Shown here piece after piece: positions 1 to 9,300 of a stretch of 35,768 nt of DNA. Numbering within the stretch: position 1 is the first letter of the stretch; every line of letters begins with the position of its first letter. A model generated the notes under the pieces. That model was not told the DNA's origin, did no database searches, and saw nothing but the letters and a program-made list of their open reading frames with translations. The translations under genes and the position numbers were made by a program. Source of the stretch: Sphingobacterium sp. UBA5670 (lineage in GTDB: Bacteria > Bacteroidota > Bacteroidia > Sphingobacteriales > Sphingobacteriaceae); the NCBI RefSeq assembly GCF_002420705.1, contig NZ_DIIM01000013.1, forward strand, positions 234,589 to 270,356, written 5' to 3'.

Positions 1-77
1 TCCCTCCGTTTCTTTTTAGATACAGTTTGTATCTGAATTTTGGCAGTTGATGAAAAAGAGTTCCTACAGTTTTTTGT

Positions 78-1409
78 ATGTTTGAACTGATGAAAAAAAT
101 TTTAAGTGTATTGTTGTTGCTCTGGTTTATTCCGGCTGTTACTTTTAACGCAAAAGCTCAGGGTTTTGACGATGTTTATCGATTATTCCAGGAATCCAAG
201 ATACTAAACGATCATTTCTTCGGGTTTTCCTTGTATGATTTAAACGCCAATAAATATGTCATGGACATGAATGGCAATAAGCATTTTACACCTGCTTCCA
301 ATACAAAAATGTATACAACCTATGCTGCAATAGAACTGTTGGGGGATTCAATACCCGGATTGGAATATGTGGAACGTGGAGATTCGCTACTTATCTGGGG
401 GACAGGTGATCCAACATTTTTACATAATAGATTAGATACCCGAGTGGTATATAACTTTTTGAAAAATACAAACAAACGCATTTTTGTCGTACCGGGGACT
501 ATGAAAAATAAGTTTTTTGCACATGGTTGGGCCATGGAAGATTTTGAAGCTTACTATCAACCTGAAATCAGTACATTTCCTATTTATGGCAATGTGGTCA
601 CTTTTCGGCAAAAAGGTTACAATTATCTAGTAACCTCTCCAGCGAGCTTTCAAAATGCATTAGACTTTTTGCCGGAGCCCAAGTCCGGCGATTTCGAACT
701 TTCCCGCTCATTTCGTGCCAATTCCTTTTGGATGTCCAAACGCCCCGTTCCGAGCGGCTATGTCAATGAAGTCCCCTTTATCTATTCCGACAGCTTATTT
801 ATTAAATTATTGTCGGATAGTCTAGGTAAATCTGTGACCTTATTGTCTTACCAAAAACCAAACAATACCAAGATACTCTATTCAGGCAGTACCAAAAATC
901 TAATCCGTGAAATGATGTTGCCAAGTGATAATTTTATTGCTGAACAGTTTTTGATGATGTGTTCGTGGAAACAATTTGGTCAATTTGATACTTATTTGGT
1001 GCGGGACTGGATGAAGAATAACGTTTATAAATATTTTTCGGCAGAGGTCGCTATTTTTGATGGTTCGGGTCTGTCGTCCTATAACAAGGTGACTCCGCAG
1101 AATAATGTAGATCTATTGGTGCTCTTGAAAAATAAACTGCCTGATGAAAAGGAACGCTTTCGGCTTTTCCCCGCTGGCGGTGTTGATGGTACTCTGAAAC
1201 GTACCTATAGCAAAGATCTCGGTGAACCTTTTGTTTTTGCTAAAACAGGCACCATAACTTCGGTCTATAATCAAAGTGGTTATCTAATCACACGGACAGG
1301 ACGACGCTTGGCATTTTCTTTTATGAACAATAATTATATAGATGATCGAGCAAGTGCAATTCGTAAAGAAATGGCTAAAATAATTACTTATATTCGTCAA
1401 ACTTATTAA
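78..1409 (+). CDS. dacB: D-alanyl-D-alanine carboxypeptidase/endopeptidase, PBP4 (DacB, peptidase S13) family
   Basis: Periplasmic serine enzyme predicted to trim or cleave D-Ala-containing peptide cross-links in peptidoglycan. A signal peptide spans about residues 1-27 (hydrophobic LSVLLLLWF core, AKA-Q cleavage). The three penicillin-binding motifs are in order: SNTK (74-77, S74 nucleophile), SDN (283-285) and KTG (389-391), with the DGSGLS segment (328-333) typical of S13 enzymes. The 443-residue length is slightly under the usual PBP4 size, so the extra domain inserted between SxxK and SxN is probably reduced. The ATG at 78 is used; an in-frame ATG at 90 gives a more classical MKK signal-peptide start and is equally plausible. 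It lies 10 bp before the UMF1 permease and is probably co-transcribed with it. The family call is firm; whether carboxy- or endopeptidase activity dominates cannot be read from sequence. Confidence 0.9.
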   Translation: MFELMKKILSVLLLLWFIPAVTFNAKAQGFDDVYRLFQESKILNDHFFGFSLYDLNANKYVMDMNGNKHFTPASNTKMYTTYAAIELLGDSIPGLEYVERGDSLLIWGTGDPTFLHNRLDTRVVYNFLKNTNKRIFVVPGTMKNKFFAHGWAMEDFEAYYQPEISTFPIYGNVVTFRQKGYNYLVTSPASFQNALDFLPEPKSGDFELSRSFRANSFWMSKRPVPSGYVNEVPFIYSDSLFIKLLSDSLGKSVTLLSYQKPNNTKILYSGSTKNLIREMMLPSDNFIAEQFLMMCSWKQFGQFDTYLVRDWMKNNVYKYFSAEVAIFDGSGLSSYNKVTPQNNVDLLVLLKNKLPDEKERFRLFPAGGVDGTLKRTYSKDLGEPFVFAKTGTITSVYNQSGYLITRTGRRLAFSFMNNNYIDDRASAIRKEMAKIITYIRQTY

Positions 1410-1419
1410 GCCAATTTAA

Positions 1420-2718
1420 ATGGAAGCAATTGTAAAAAACAATAAAAAATTGATTCGTTCTTGGGCCATGTTCGATTGGGCCAATTCTGCTTACAACCTT
1501 GTTATTACTTCCACGATATTCCCTGTTTATTATACTGCAATTACGACGACAAAAGAACATGGTGATGTGGTCAGTTTCTTTGGGATAGAGGTCGTCAATA
1601 CCGCGCTTTCCAACTTTTCTTTGGCCTTTGCCTATCTATTGATGTCTTTCTCTTTGCCTTTTATTTCTTCGTACGCTGATGCAAAAGGAAAAAAGAAACA
1701 GATAATGAAATTCTTCACCTATGTTGGAGCGGTTGCATGTATGTGTCTATTTTTCTTCAAACTTGATACTTTGGAAATAGGTATTATCTGTTTCGTTCTT
1801 GCTGCGATGGGTTATATTGGCGGTGTTTTGTTTAACAATTCTTATTTACCGTTATTGGCGACTGTCGATCAGCAAGATAAGGTAAGTGCGCAGGGTTTTG
1901 CTTACGGTTATATCGGCTGTGTTACTTTACAGATCCTCTGTTTTATAGTGGTGCTTAAACCCGAATGGTTTGGTATTATAGATGCTTCATTGCCGGCTCG
2001 TATATCGTTTCTAATGGTTGGGGTATGGTGGCTTGGCTTTTCAATGATTCCGTTTAAATATTTACCCAAAATCGACGCGACTGAGAATAACACCGGTAAG
2101 AGTTTTGTGCAAAATGTACGGGATGAATTCGGGCATGTGATTCAAAAGATCAAAGGAATTCCTGAAATCAAACAGTTTTTACCGGCTTTTTTCTTTTATG
2201 CTATTGGGGTTCAGACCTTGATGATTGTGGCCTCTTCTTTTGGGGAGAAAATACTACATCTAGGTGCGGAAAGGTTGATCGCTACAATTCTTCTTATTCA
2301 GCTTGTAGCGATCTTAGGTGCATTTTTGATGTCGTATTTATCCACGCTTTTTGGAAATATTAAGGTTTTGATTGTTGTGGTAATGATCTGGATAGGAATC
2401 TGTATCTCGGCCTTCTATTTGGCAACCCCACTTCAGTTTTATATCATCGCTGCACTGGTCGGTTTAGTCATGGGTGGAATTCAGTCACTATCGCGTTCAA
2501 CCTATTCGAAACTAATCCCGACAGATATCAAAGATACGACTGCTTTCTTTTCTTTTTATGACGTTACTGAAAAGGTCGCTATTGTCATTGGACTATTCTC
2601 ATTCGGGTTTATAGAACAGGTAACACATAACATTCGGTATTCTGCATTGGTTCTTTCTTTATTTTTTGTAATTGGATTGTTACTTTTGGTGCGGATATTA
2701 GTGTCCAATAAATCTTAA
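1420..2718 (+). CDS. MFS permease of the UMF1 / Atg22-like family
   Basis: Polytopic inner-membrane protein of 432 residues with about 12 hydrophobic segments. It opens with a WAMFDWANSAY motif (about residues 15-25), the hallmark of the UMF1 (unknown major facilitator 1) family related to the yeast vacuolar effluxer Atg22. A central cytoplasmic loop (about 215-245) divides two six-helix halves, and the second half carries GGIQSLSRSTYSKLIP, also typical of UMF1. Substrates of bacterial UMF1 proteins are largely unknown; Atg22 exports amino acids, so a small-solute role is possible but unproven. It starts 10 bp after the dacB-like gene, and the next gene's ATG follows its stop by 20 bp, so the three probably form one transcript. 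Confidence 0.85.
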   Translation: MEAIVKNNKKLIRSWAMFDWANSAYNLVITSTIFPVYYTAITTTKEHGDVVSFFGIEVVNTALSNFSLAFAYLLMSFSLPFISSYADAKGKKKQIMKFFTYVGAVACMCLFFFKLDTLEIGIICFVLAAMGYIGGVLFNNSYLPLLATVDQQDKVSAQGFAYGYIGCVTLQILCFIVVLKPEWFGIIDASLPARISFLMVGVWWLGFSMIPFKYLPKIDATENNTGKSFVQNVRDEFGHVIQKIKGIPEIKQFLPAFFFYAIGVQTLMIVASSFGEKILHLGAERLIATILLIQLVAILGAFLMSYLSTLFGNIKVLIVVVMIWIGICISAFYLATPLQFYIIAALVGLVMGGIQSLSRSTYSKLIPTDIKDTTAFFSFYDVTEKVAIVIGLFSFGFIEQVTHNIRYSALVLSLFFVIGLLLLVRILVSNKS

Positions 2719-2738
2719 TTTTATTGATTAAATTAAAT

Positions 2739-3467
2739 ATGAAAGTAGAACTTTTTGTTCCTTGTTTTATAGATCAGCTTTATCCGGAGACCGCCTTTAA
2801 TACGGTTCGTTTATTAGAAAAGGTCGGTTGTGAGGTCGTCTACAATCCCGAGCAGACATGCTGTGGTCAGCCTGCTTATAACGCTGGATTTTGGGATGAT
2901 GCAAAACAGGTTGGACGGAAGTTTTTAGATGATTTCTCGGGAGATCATGTGATTATCTCTCCTTCAGCATCTTGTACAGGTATGGTTAGGCATGGTTATC
3001 ATGATTTATTCGCAAATTCGGCGGACTCTCATCAATGTCATAAAATCCAGCAACAAGTGATGGAAATCTCTGATTTTTTAGTAAACGTACTGAAAAAAGA
3101 GTATTTTGGAGCTGAATTGGAGGGTGTTGCGGTATACCATGATTCTTGTTCGGCTTTACGTGAGTGCAAAATTAAAGATGAGCCACGGAAATTATTGGAT
3201 AAGGTTTTAGGACTGGAAATGGTGGAAGTGAAAGATAGTGAAACATGCTGTGGATTTGGTGGAAGCTTTGCCGTAAAATTCGAAGGAATATCAGCAGCAA
3301 TGGCTGAGCAAAAAGTGCGTAATGCACTTGATTTGAATGCAGATTACATCATCTCAACTGATTCATCTTGTTTGCTGCAGCTGCAATCATATATCGATAA
3401 ACATAAATTACCTATTCAGACAATGCACCTTGTTGATGTATTGACTACTGGTTGGGGAAATATATAA
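2739..3467 (+). CDS. (Fe-S)-binding protein with two CCG domains, LutA/YkgE-like
   Basis: Soluble protein of 242 residues with two cysteine-rich CCG (DUF224) domains: CCGQPA at residues 41-46 and CCGFGG at 170-175, with further cysteines at 9, 79, 137 and 211. This matches LutA/YkgE, the cysteine-rich subunit of the LutABC L-lactate oxidation system, related to heterodisulfide reductase B and the glycolate oxidase iron-sulfur subunit. Full-length LutA proteins are about 240 residues, so it appears complete. The ATG at 2739 (MKVELFVPCF) is chosen over an in-frame TTG at 2724 because family members start there. No lutB or lutC lies nearby; the neighbours are a UMF1 permease and a TIM-barrel protein, so its redox partner must be elsewhere or its role differs from lactate use. 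Confidence 0.85.
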   Translation: MKVELFVPCFIDQLYPETAFNTVRLLEKVGCEVVYNPEQTCCGQPAYNAGFWDDAKQVGRKFLDDFSGDHVIISPSASCTGMVRHGYHDLFANSADSHQCHKIQQQVMEISDFLVNVLKKEYFGAELEGVAVYHDSCSALRECKIKDEPRKLLDKVLGLEMVEVKDSETCCGFGGSFAVKFEGISAAMAEQKVRNALDLNADYIISTDSSCLLQLQSYIDKHKLPIQTMHLVDVLTTGWGNI

Positions 3468-3489
3468 ATAACACATTAAATCTAAACAC

Positions 3490-4380
3490 ATGAATTCAAG
3501 AAGAGATTTTCTTAAAAACCTTGCATTAGCATCTGCTGGTATAGCGTTAGCTCCTTCAATGGAGAGTTTTGCAGCAGCAAAGAAAGATTGGTTTGACATT
3601 TCCCTAGCTGAATGGTCATTGCATAAATCGTTATTCAAAGGAGATTTGAACAATTTGGATTTCCCTGTATTAGCGGCAAAAAAATATGGCATCTATGGTG
3701 TTGAATATGTAAATCAGTTTTTTAAAGACAAGGCTAATGACAATAATTACCTTACCGAGCTAAATATGCGTGCAAAAGATAATGGTGTTCGTAATGTGCT
3801 CATTATGATTGATGGTGAGGGAAATCTCGGTGATGAAGATGAGACAAAGAGAAAACAAGCGGTACAAAACCATTATAAGTGGATTTCTGCGGCTAATTTC
3901 TTAGGTTGTCATGCAATTCGTGTCAACGCGGCTGGAAAAGGAACGCCTGAGGAAGTGAGTAAACGTGTTGTCGAAAGTTTAACGACATTATCTGATATCG
4001 GTAAAAAGGCCGGAATCAGTATTATCGTAGAAAATCATGGTGGTATTTCTTCACATGGTGACTGGTTAGCCAGTACATTAAAAGCTGTCGGGAGCAAGTA
4101 TTGTGGCAGTCTACCGGATCTTGGTAATTTTTATGAATATGACCGTTATCAAGGTGTAACAGATCTGATGCCTTATGCACATGGTGTAAGTGCTAAAACG
4201 CACGATTTTGATGCTAATGGTAATGAAACGCAAATTGATTATGAGCGCATGTTGAAGATTGTTAAAAAAGCAAAATTCAAGGGCTATGTGGGAATCGAAT
4301 ACGAAGGAAGTAAGCTGAGTGAAGAAGAGGGTATTTTTGCTACTAAAAAATTATTGGAACGTTTGCGGCCATTGATTTAA
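3490..4380 (+). CDS. Exported sugar phosphate isomerase/epimerase-like TIM barrel (AP endonuclease 2 / xylose isomerase-like)
   Basis: A 296-residue protein with a twin-arginine-like leader (RRDFLKNLALASAGIAL, residues 4-20; probable cleavage near SFAAA-KK) followed by a xylose-isomerase-like TIM barrel (about residues 35-295). Candidate metal and catalytic residues sit where this superfamily has them: E181 in VENHGG, D210 in LPDLGNF, H238 in KTHDFD and E270/E272 in IEYEG. Relatives include hydroxypyruvate isomerase and ketose 3-epimerases. The exported, Tat-type version is common in Bacteroidota near sugar catabolism genes and usually has no known substrate. It lies 22 bp after the LutA-like gene and may end that operon; a hairpin at 4400-4424 follows. 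Fold call strong, substrate unknown. Confidence 0.85.
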   Translation: MNSRRDFLKNLALASAGIALAPSMESFAAAKKDWFDISLAEWSLHKSLFKGDLNNLDFPVLAAKKYGIYGVEYVNQFFKDKANDNNYLTELNMRAKDNGVRNVLIMIDGEGNLGDEDETKRKQAVQNHYKWISAANFLGCHAIRVNAAGKGTPEEVSKRVVESLTTLSDIGKKAGISIIVENHGGISSHGDWLASTLKAVGSKYCGSLPDLGNFYEYDRYQGVTDLMPYAHGVSAKTHDFDANGNETQIDYERMLKIVKKAKFKGYVGIEYEGSKLSEEEGIFATKKLLERLRPLI

Positions 4381-4399
4381 TATAACACAGAATGGTAGG

Positions 4400-4427
4400 G
4401 TTCTTTTCAGTCGATGAAAAGAACTTT
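4400..4427 (+). terminator. Hairpin after the TIM-barrel gene, possible weak terminator
   Basis: A 10-bp perfect stem (4400-4409 with 4415-4424) and a 5-nt loop begin 20 nt after the stop at 4380, followed only by a short TTT. The weak T-tract makes this a partial terminator at best. The remaining 230 nt up to the first POT gene hold near-consensus -7 boxes (for example 4630-4637, TTATTTTG) but no convincing full promoter and no ORF worth calling. Confidence 0.45.
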
Positions 4428-4659
4428 ACTATTTGTATGGGATGCTGGTTTATATATTACTTTGTACGGAAGCGGTATTAAATGAGCAGTTCACTCGTTA
4501 GAATCCTATTTTAGTCTTCATTATCCGATCGATAGGGATGAAGATAATTGAACAGCCTCTCTATGTAATGAAGAGCATCAGATTTTTCCATTTGCTGATG
4601 AAAGAACAATAAATGGAAATCGCGCTACCTTATTTTGAAAAACAACTATTAAAAAAAAC

Positions 4660-6234
4660 ATGAATTTTGAAAAAAATGCTGTTCTTGAAACCCATTTGAA
4701 AAAAGTAGGAGCAGAGCATGTATTGGTACAAGGGCATCCTGCGGGCTTGTTTGTATTATTCTTCACTGAGATGTGGGAGCGTTTCAGCTATTATGGTATG
4801 CGGGCGCTATTGGTGAATTTTCTGGTTTCTACCATTGCACAGCAGGGCTGGGGCTGGACGAATTCGGAGGCAATGAAACTCTATGGCTTGTATACCGGAA
4901 TGGTATTTTTAACACCGCTATTCGGTGGAATTATTGCTGATCGACTCACCGGTTACAAGAAATCCATCATGGTTGGCGCGATAATTATGACCCTAGGGCA
5001 TATTTCTATGGCTTTAGAGGGACTTAATAAGAGTTTCTTTTTGGCGGGTTTGGTACTGATTGTTTTGGGAAATGGTTTGTTTAAACCAAATATTTCTTCC
5101 ATGGTTGGGAAATTATATCCTGATAAAGGTGGTAAAAAGGATTCAGGGTATACGATCTTCTATATGGGCATCAATGGTGGAGCATTTTTGGGTATGATGT
5201 TGTGCGGATATATTGGGGAAAAGATTGGCTGGCATTACGGTTTTGGACTTGCGGGCATATTTATGTTCTTGGGGATGTTGCAATTCTATTTCGCACAACC
5301 GATCTTTGGAAAAATTGGAAATACACCAGAAAGGCAGGAGGAAACGGAGGAGATTACGGCGGGGCAAGAAGAAAATCCAAAGTATATTGTTCGTGACCGG
5401 TTGCTGGTCATTGCCATTTTTATGTTGTCGAGTATCGTTTTCCATTTAGCTTTTGAACAGGCAGGCGGCTCTATGACGATCTTTGCAAAAAATTATACAC
5501 AGCGGGTTTTAAGTGGAGAAGTGGCAATTTTATTTAAATGGTTTGATGCTGCATTGACGGTGTTGCCAATTGTGGTAATTACTGGGGTATTGTTTGTTTT
5601 GGCTAAGAAAATTATTCGTAAATATCCTATGATTATAATTTTTTCGAGCATTTCTTTTGTGATCATCTGGTCTTTGTGTCTTTGGAAAGTTTATCGGGAA
5701 TATTATGGTATGAATTCGGAAGTTACTGTATCTTGGTTTCCCATGTTGAATTCATTCTTTATCATTACGCTGGCAACATCATTCAGTAAAATATGGGAGA
5801 AAGTATGGAATCCTTCTGGTCCGATTAAATTTGCCATGGGACTGACATTGGTTGGGGTTGGTTTTGCGGCCTTATCTATTGGAAGCTCAGAGATTCCTAC
5901 CGGTGCAAAGACGGCCTCTGTTAGCATGATCTGGTTGGTGCTGGCGTACTTTTTTCATACGGTGGGCGAATTATGCATAGGTCCGGTTGGGCTATCGTAT
6001 GTGAGTAAGCTATCGCCAAAAAAATTCCTTGGACTATTGTTTGGTTTTTGGTTTTGTGCCAACGCCATTGCTAATTTTATAGGCGGCTTTATTGGGTCAT
6101 ATATTGATAAGATTACCGAATCTCATTCAATGTCTTATTTCTTTGCTGTGTTTACAGTGATTCCGATGATAGCTGCGGTATTTCTTATTCTAGGTAATAA
6201 AAAAATAAAAAAGATAATGCATGGAATTGATTAA
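4660..6234 (+). CDS. POT/PTR2-family proton-dependent oligopeptide transporter (tandem pair 1, copy A)
   Basis: Inner-membrane MFS transporter of 524 residues, predicted to import di- and tripeptides with protons. The POT signature ExxERFxYY is intact as EMWERFSYY (37-45), GNGLFKPNISSMVG (137-150) is the conserved TM4 region, YTIFYMGINGGAFLG (164-178) fits PTR2 signature 2, and the TM7 FEQAGGS motif (265-271) holds the Glu implicated in proton coupling. A charged cytoplasmic loop (about 220-245) separates the two halves, with about 12 helices in all. The next gene (6318) encodes a protein that aligns residue for residue at these motifs, so the two are tandem duplicates. Neighbouring genes do not fix the substrate range; peptide transport is inferred from family. 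Confidence 0.9.
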   Translation: MNFEKNAVLETHLKKVGAEHVLVQGHPAGLFVLFFTEMWERFSYYGMRALLVNFLVSTIAQQGWGWTNSEAMKLYGLYTGMVFLTPLFGGIIADRLTGYKKSIMVGAIIMTLGHISMALEGLNKSFFLAGLVLIVLGNGLFKPNISSMVGKLYPDKGGKKDSGYTIFYMGINGGAFLGMMLCGYIGEKIGWHYGFGLAGIFMFLGMLQFYFAQPIFGKIGNTPERQEETEEITAGQEENPKYIVRDRLLVIAIFMLSSIVFHLAFEQAGGSMTIFAKNYTQRVLSGEVAILFKWFDAALTVLPIVVITGVLFVLAKKIIRKYPMIIIFSSISFVIIWSLCLWKVYREYYGMNSEVTVSWFPMLNSFFIITLATSFSKIWEKVWNPSGPIKFAMGLTLVGVGFAALSIGSSEIPTGAKTASVSMIWLVLAYFFHTVGELCIGPVGLSYVSKLSPKKFLGLLFGFWFCANAIANFIGGFIGSYIDKITESHSMSYFFAVFTVIPMIAAVFLILGNKKIKKIMHGID

Positions 6235-6317
6235 TTCATAGAAAAATAGTGTATCTTCAAGCGATTTTTATCAAAATAAAAACAAAACCTGAGTTATAAA
6301 ACAATTATTGAAATTAT

Positions 6318-7907
6318 ATGAATCAAGAAAAAGATCAAGTTCTTGTAGCGCATCTTGCTAAGCAGGGAATCGATGACAAGATGGTAAATGGACATCCTGC
6401 CGGATTATTTGTGCTATTCTTTACGGAGATGTGGGAGCGGTTTAGTTACTATGGTATGCGGGCATTGCTGACCTTGTTTTTAATAAGTTCTATTGCTGAT
6501 GGAGGATGGGAATGGAGTAACGAACGGGCCATGAAACTATACGGTTTGTATACTGGCTTTGTCTATTTGACACCATTGATAGGTGGAATGATTGCGGATA
6601 AGCTGACGGGCTTTAAAAAGGCAATCTTGATCGGAGCTTTGGTGATGACTTTGGGGCATTTGTCTATGGCATTTGAAGGAGTAAATTCGAACTTCTTTTA
6701 TCTTGGTCTTGTTTTGATGATTTTGGGTAATGGGATGTTTAAACCCAATATTTCTTCTATGGTGGGCAATCTTTACCCAGATCAAAGTTCTAAAAAGGAT
6801 GCCGGTTATACGATATTCTACATGGGGATCAATGCAGGTTCATTCTTAGGTATGCTTCTATGTGGTTACATCGGTGAAAAGATAGGCTGGCATTATGGCT
6901 TTGGGCTTGCCGGAGTATTTATGTTTTTCGGTATGTTGCAGTTTTATTTTGGACAAAAGATATTCGGAATCATCGGGGATTCACCGAAAGAACTTCAGGC
7001 TTATCATGAGAAAAAAATTAAAAACCATGAAGAAGAGGAGGAGGTTATTCCTGCGCATGTTGTCCGTGATAGATTAATTGTTGTCACCATATTTATGTTG
7101 GCTAGTGTGGTGTTCTTTCTATCTTTTGAACAAGCTGGAGGCTCAATGTCAATCTTTGCTAAAGATTATACGCAAAGAGTGTTGTCTGGAAGTTCAGCAG
7201 TAACATTTAAATGGATTGATACTATTTTAACCATTGTGCCCATTGTTATTGTAACGATTGTTTTAACAGCATTGGCTAGAAAGATCTATAAACAATATCC
7301 ATTGACAATTTTATTTACTGGTGTTTCGTTCGGAATAATTTGGTGTTTGGGCTTATGGAAAGTATTTAGGGAAATTGGTATAACCGGTTCAGAAGTTGGG
7401 GCCTCTTGGTTTCAGATATTGAATGCATTTTTTATTATTTCACTTGCATCGTCGTTCAGTAAATTTTGGGAGAAAATATGGAATCCATCTGGACCTGTTA
7501 AGTTTGCGCTAGGTTTAATATTAGTAGGTATCGGATTTGCAGCATTGGCTTATGGGGCGAGCGAAGTTCCGCAAGGGGCGAAAACAGCGTCTGTTAGCAT
7601 GATTTGGCTTGTAATCGCTTATTTTTTCCACTCGGCGGGCGAGCTTTGTCTGTCACCTGTTGGCTTGTCTTACGTCAGTAAACTTTCTCCAAAGAAATTT
7701 TTGGGACTTCTTTTCGGTTGCTGGTTCTGTGCTTCGGCGATTGCTAACTTTATTGGCGGATTTTTAGGCTCCTATATTGATAGAATTACAGAAGAACATT
7801 CAATGTCTTATTTCTTTATGATATTTGCCATAGTTCCTGGGGTTACCGCACTGCTATTGATTGTGTTTAACCCAATATTGAAAAAAATGATGCACGGTAT
7901 CAATTAG
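6318..7907 (+). CDS. POT/PTR2-family proton-dependent oligopeptide transporter (tandem pair 1, copy B)
   Basis: A 529-residue POT transporter strongly similar to the upstream copy throughout. EMWERFSYY is at the same residues (37-45), FKPNISSMVGNLYPD, YTIFYMGINAGSFLG and FEQAGGSMSIFAKDYTQRVLSG are conserved, and both end in a basic tail followed by MHGI. Differences concentrate in the N-terminal 25 residues and in the acidic central loop (HEEEEEV, about 235-241), as expected after duplication with relaxed constraint on loops. The 83-bp gap to copy A holds no terminator, so read-through is likely. Transcription should end at the large palindrome at 7925-7970. Two retained copies may differ in peptide preference or expression. 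Confidence 0.9.
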   Translation: MNQEKDQVLVAHLAKQGIDDKMVNGHPAGLFVLFFTEMWERFSYYGMRALLTLFLISSIADGGWEWSNERAMKLYGLYTGFVYLTPLIGGMIADKLTGFKKAILIGALVMTLGHLSMAFEGVNSNFFYLGLVLMILGNGMFKPNISSMVGNLYPDQSSKKDAGYTIFYMGINAGSFLGMLLCGYIGEKIGWHYGFGLAGVFMFFGMLQFYFGQKIFGIIGDSPKELQAYHEKKIKNHEEEEEVIPAHVVRDRLIVVTIFMLASVVFFLSFEQAGGSMSIFAKDYTQRVLSGSSAVTFKWIDTILTIVPIVIVTIVLTALARKIYKQYPLTILFTGVSFGIIWCLGLWKVFREIGITGSEVGASWFQILNAFFIISLASSFSKFWEKIWNPSGPVKFALGLILVGIGFAALAYGASEVPQGAKTASVSMIWLVIAYFFHSAGELCLSPVGLSYVSKLSPKKFLGLLFGCWFCASAIANFIGGFLGSYIDRITEEHSMSYFFMIFAIVPGVTALLLIVFNPILKKMMHGIN

Positions 7908-7924
7908 CAAAATTTGATACTTTT

Positions 7925-7970
7925 CATAAGAAAGAAGGGCTGATCATATGATCAGCCCTTCTTTCTTATG
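7925..7970. terminator. Perfect 46-nt palindrome, bidirectional terminator between convergent genes
   Basis: The left half (7925-7947) is the exact reverse complement of the right half (7948-7970), 23 bp without mismatch and with no spacer. The GC-rich core (GGGCTGATC) is flanked by A/G-rich and T/C-rich arms, giving T-rich tracts on the exit side for either strand. It sits 17 nt past the POT copy B stop and 37 nt from the end of the convergent CNNM-type gene, so it can stop both transcripts. Confidence 0.85.
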
Positions 7971-8007
7971 CTTAGTCAGTGTTGTTACATTAAAGCATAT
8001 TAATGCG

Positions 8008-9300
8008 CTATTCTTCGACTTTTAAAAGTAGTTTATCGATGCGGTGTCCATCCATATCGAGTACTTCAAAAATGAGGTTTTTAAATCGTACACGCTCACC
8101 CTCTTCGGGGACATGGTCCAATCTTAAAAATACCAAACCTCCGACGGTGGTCACATTGTTGATCTCATCTTCATCTTCTTCAGATAGACCGATTTCAAAT
8201 TCATCCAGTAGGTCCTCGATCTGATACTGTCCGTCGACAACATAATCACCGTTTTCTAATCGACGTATTGTTGGACGAGCACTTAGGTCGCTTTCTGTGA
8301 TGTTACCGACAAGGTCACCAACGATATCCCGCAAAGTAATAATCCCCTGAGGTGAGCCATATTCGTCAATGACAACCGCCTGATGTATACTGGATGTGCG
8401 CAAGGTATTCATAATACTATAGGAGGAACTGAACTCATTAACAAACTTGATCGGTAACATAAGTGCTCTTAGATCAAATGGTTCGTTTTGGAGAGATTGG
8501 CGGAGTAATGATTTGACATGAACAACCCCTTTAATATTGTCAAGACCACCTTCACAGACAGGATATATAGAATGATCGTTGTCCAATATAATCTTTCTAT
8601 TTTCCTCAAAAGTATCTTCGAGGTCCAGGAAAACAATATTTTTGCGGTGAGTCATCAGGTTGACTGCTTTTTTGTCTCCCAAACTCAATAGTCGGTCGAC
8701 AATATCATGTTCAATCCCTTCGATGACTCCACTATCAACACCTTCGTCTACAAGTGCCTTTATTTCCTCTTCAGTAACACTGTTGCTATTGCTTTTGATA
8801 TTTAGAATTTTGACAATAAATTCTGTTGACATACTGAGTAGCCAAACAAATGGTCTAACGATCTTGCTCAGCAAATTCATCGGATAAGCAATAAGCATGG
8901 CATATTTCTCTGGAATAGCCATACCAATACGTTTAGGGACGAGTTCACCAAGGACCAAAGAAAAGTAGGTAATGATAAAGACAACGATGATTACAGCGAG
9001 CTGTTCGCTATATGGTGCTATAATGCTGGATTTATTAAAAATTTCGACTAGATAAGATGAAATACTACCACCGGAAAAAAATCCAGTCAGGATACCGATA
9101 AGGGTAATGCCTATTTGTACAGTGGATAGAAAGCTGTTGGGCGATTCTTTCAGGTTGAGGGCGATTTTAGCGGCTGCATTGTTTTTATCGCTTTCAGCCT
9201 GTAATCTTGCCTTTCTGCTGGATACGATGGATATTTCTGATGCCGATAATATTCCGTTTAGAATAATCAGTACTAAAATAATAATTGCTTCAGTAAGCAT
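8008..9300 (-). CDS. HlyC/CorC (CNNM) family membrane protein: DUF21, CBS pair, CorC_HlyC domain
   Basis: Integral membrane protein of 430 residues. The N-terminal DUF21/CNNM transmembrane domain (about 1-190) begins with the typical ASEISIVSSRKARLQ stretch. A tandem CBS pair (about 205-330) includes GVVHVKSLLR and VVIDEYGSPQGIITLRDIVGDLVG. The C-terminal CorC_HlyC domain (about 345-430) contains the usual GLVFLRLDHVPEEGERV segment. Proteins of this build are often named hemolysins, but characterised relatives act in magnesium efflux or Mg2+/Co2+ resistance. The length is normal for the family. It converges with the POT pair, sharing the palindromic terminator, and lies downstream of the GH109-like gene on the same strand, but a terminator at 9393-9420 separates them. 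Confidence 0.9.
   Translation of the reverse strand: MLTEAIIILVLIILNGILSASEISIVSSRKARLQAESDKNNAAAKIALNLKESPNSFLSTVQIGITLIGILTGFFSGGSISSYLVEIFNKSSIIAPYSEQLAVIIVVFIITYFSLVLGELVPKRIGMAIPEKYAMLIAYPMNLLSKIVRPFVWLLSMSTEFIVKILNIKSNSNSVTEEEIKALVDEGVDSGVIEGIEHDIVDRLLSLGDKKAVNLMTHRKNIVFLDLEDTFEENRKIILDNDHSIYPVCEGGLDNIKGVVHVKSLLRQSLQNEPFDLRALMLPIKFVNEFSSSYSIMNTLRTSSIHQAVVIDEYGSPQGIITLRDIVGDLVGNITESDLSARPTIRRLENGDYVVDGQYQIEDLLDEFEIGLSEEDEDEINNVTTVGGLVFLRLDHVPEEGERVRFKNLIFEVLDMDGHRIDKLLLKVEE

Noticed and set aside
18..34. Small inverted repeat near the window start
   Set aside because: Only a 6-bp stem with no T-run; it may belong to the end of an upstream gene outside the window, but cannot be called a terminator.
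2724..2738. TTG start 15 nt upstream of the LutA-like ATG
   Set aside because: The ATG at 2739 gives the conserved MKVELFVPCF start; the extra five residues have no support.
4516..4543. Imperfect hairpin in the region before POT copy A
   Set aside because: Six-bp arms with bulges and no T-run; likely chance in AT-rich DNA.
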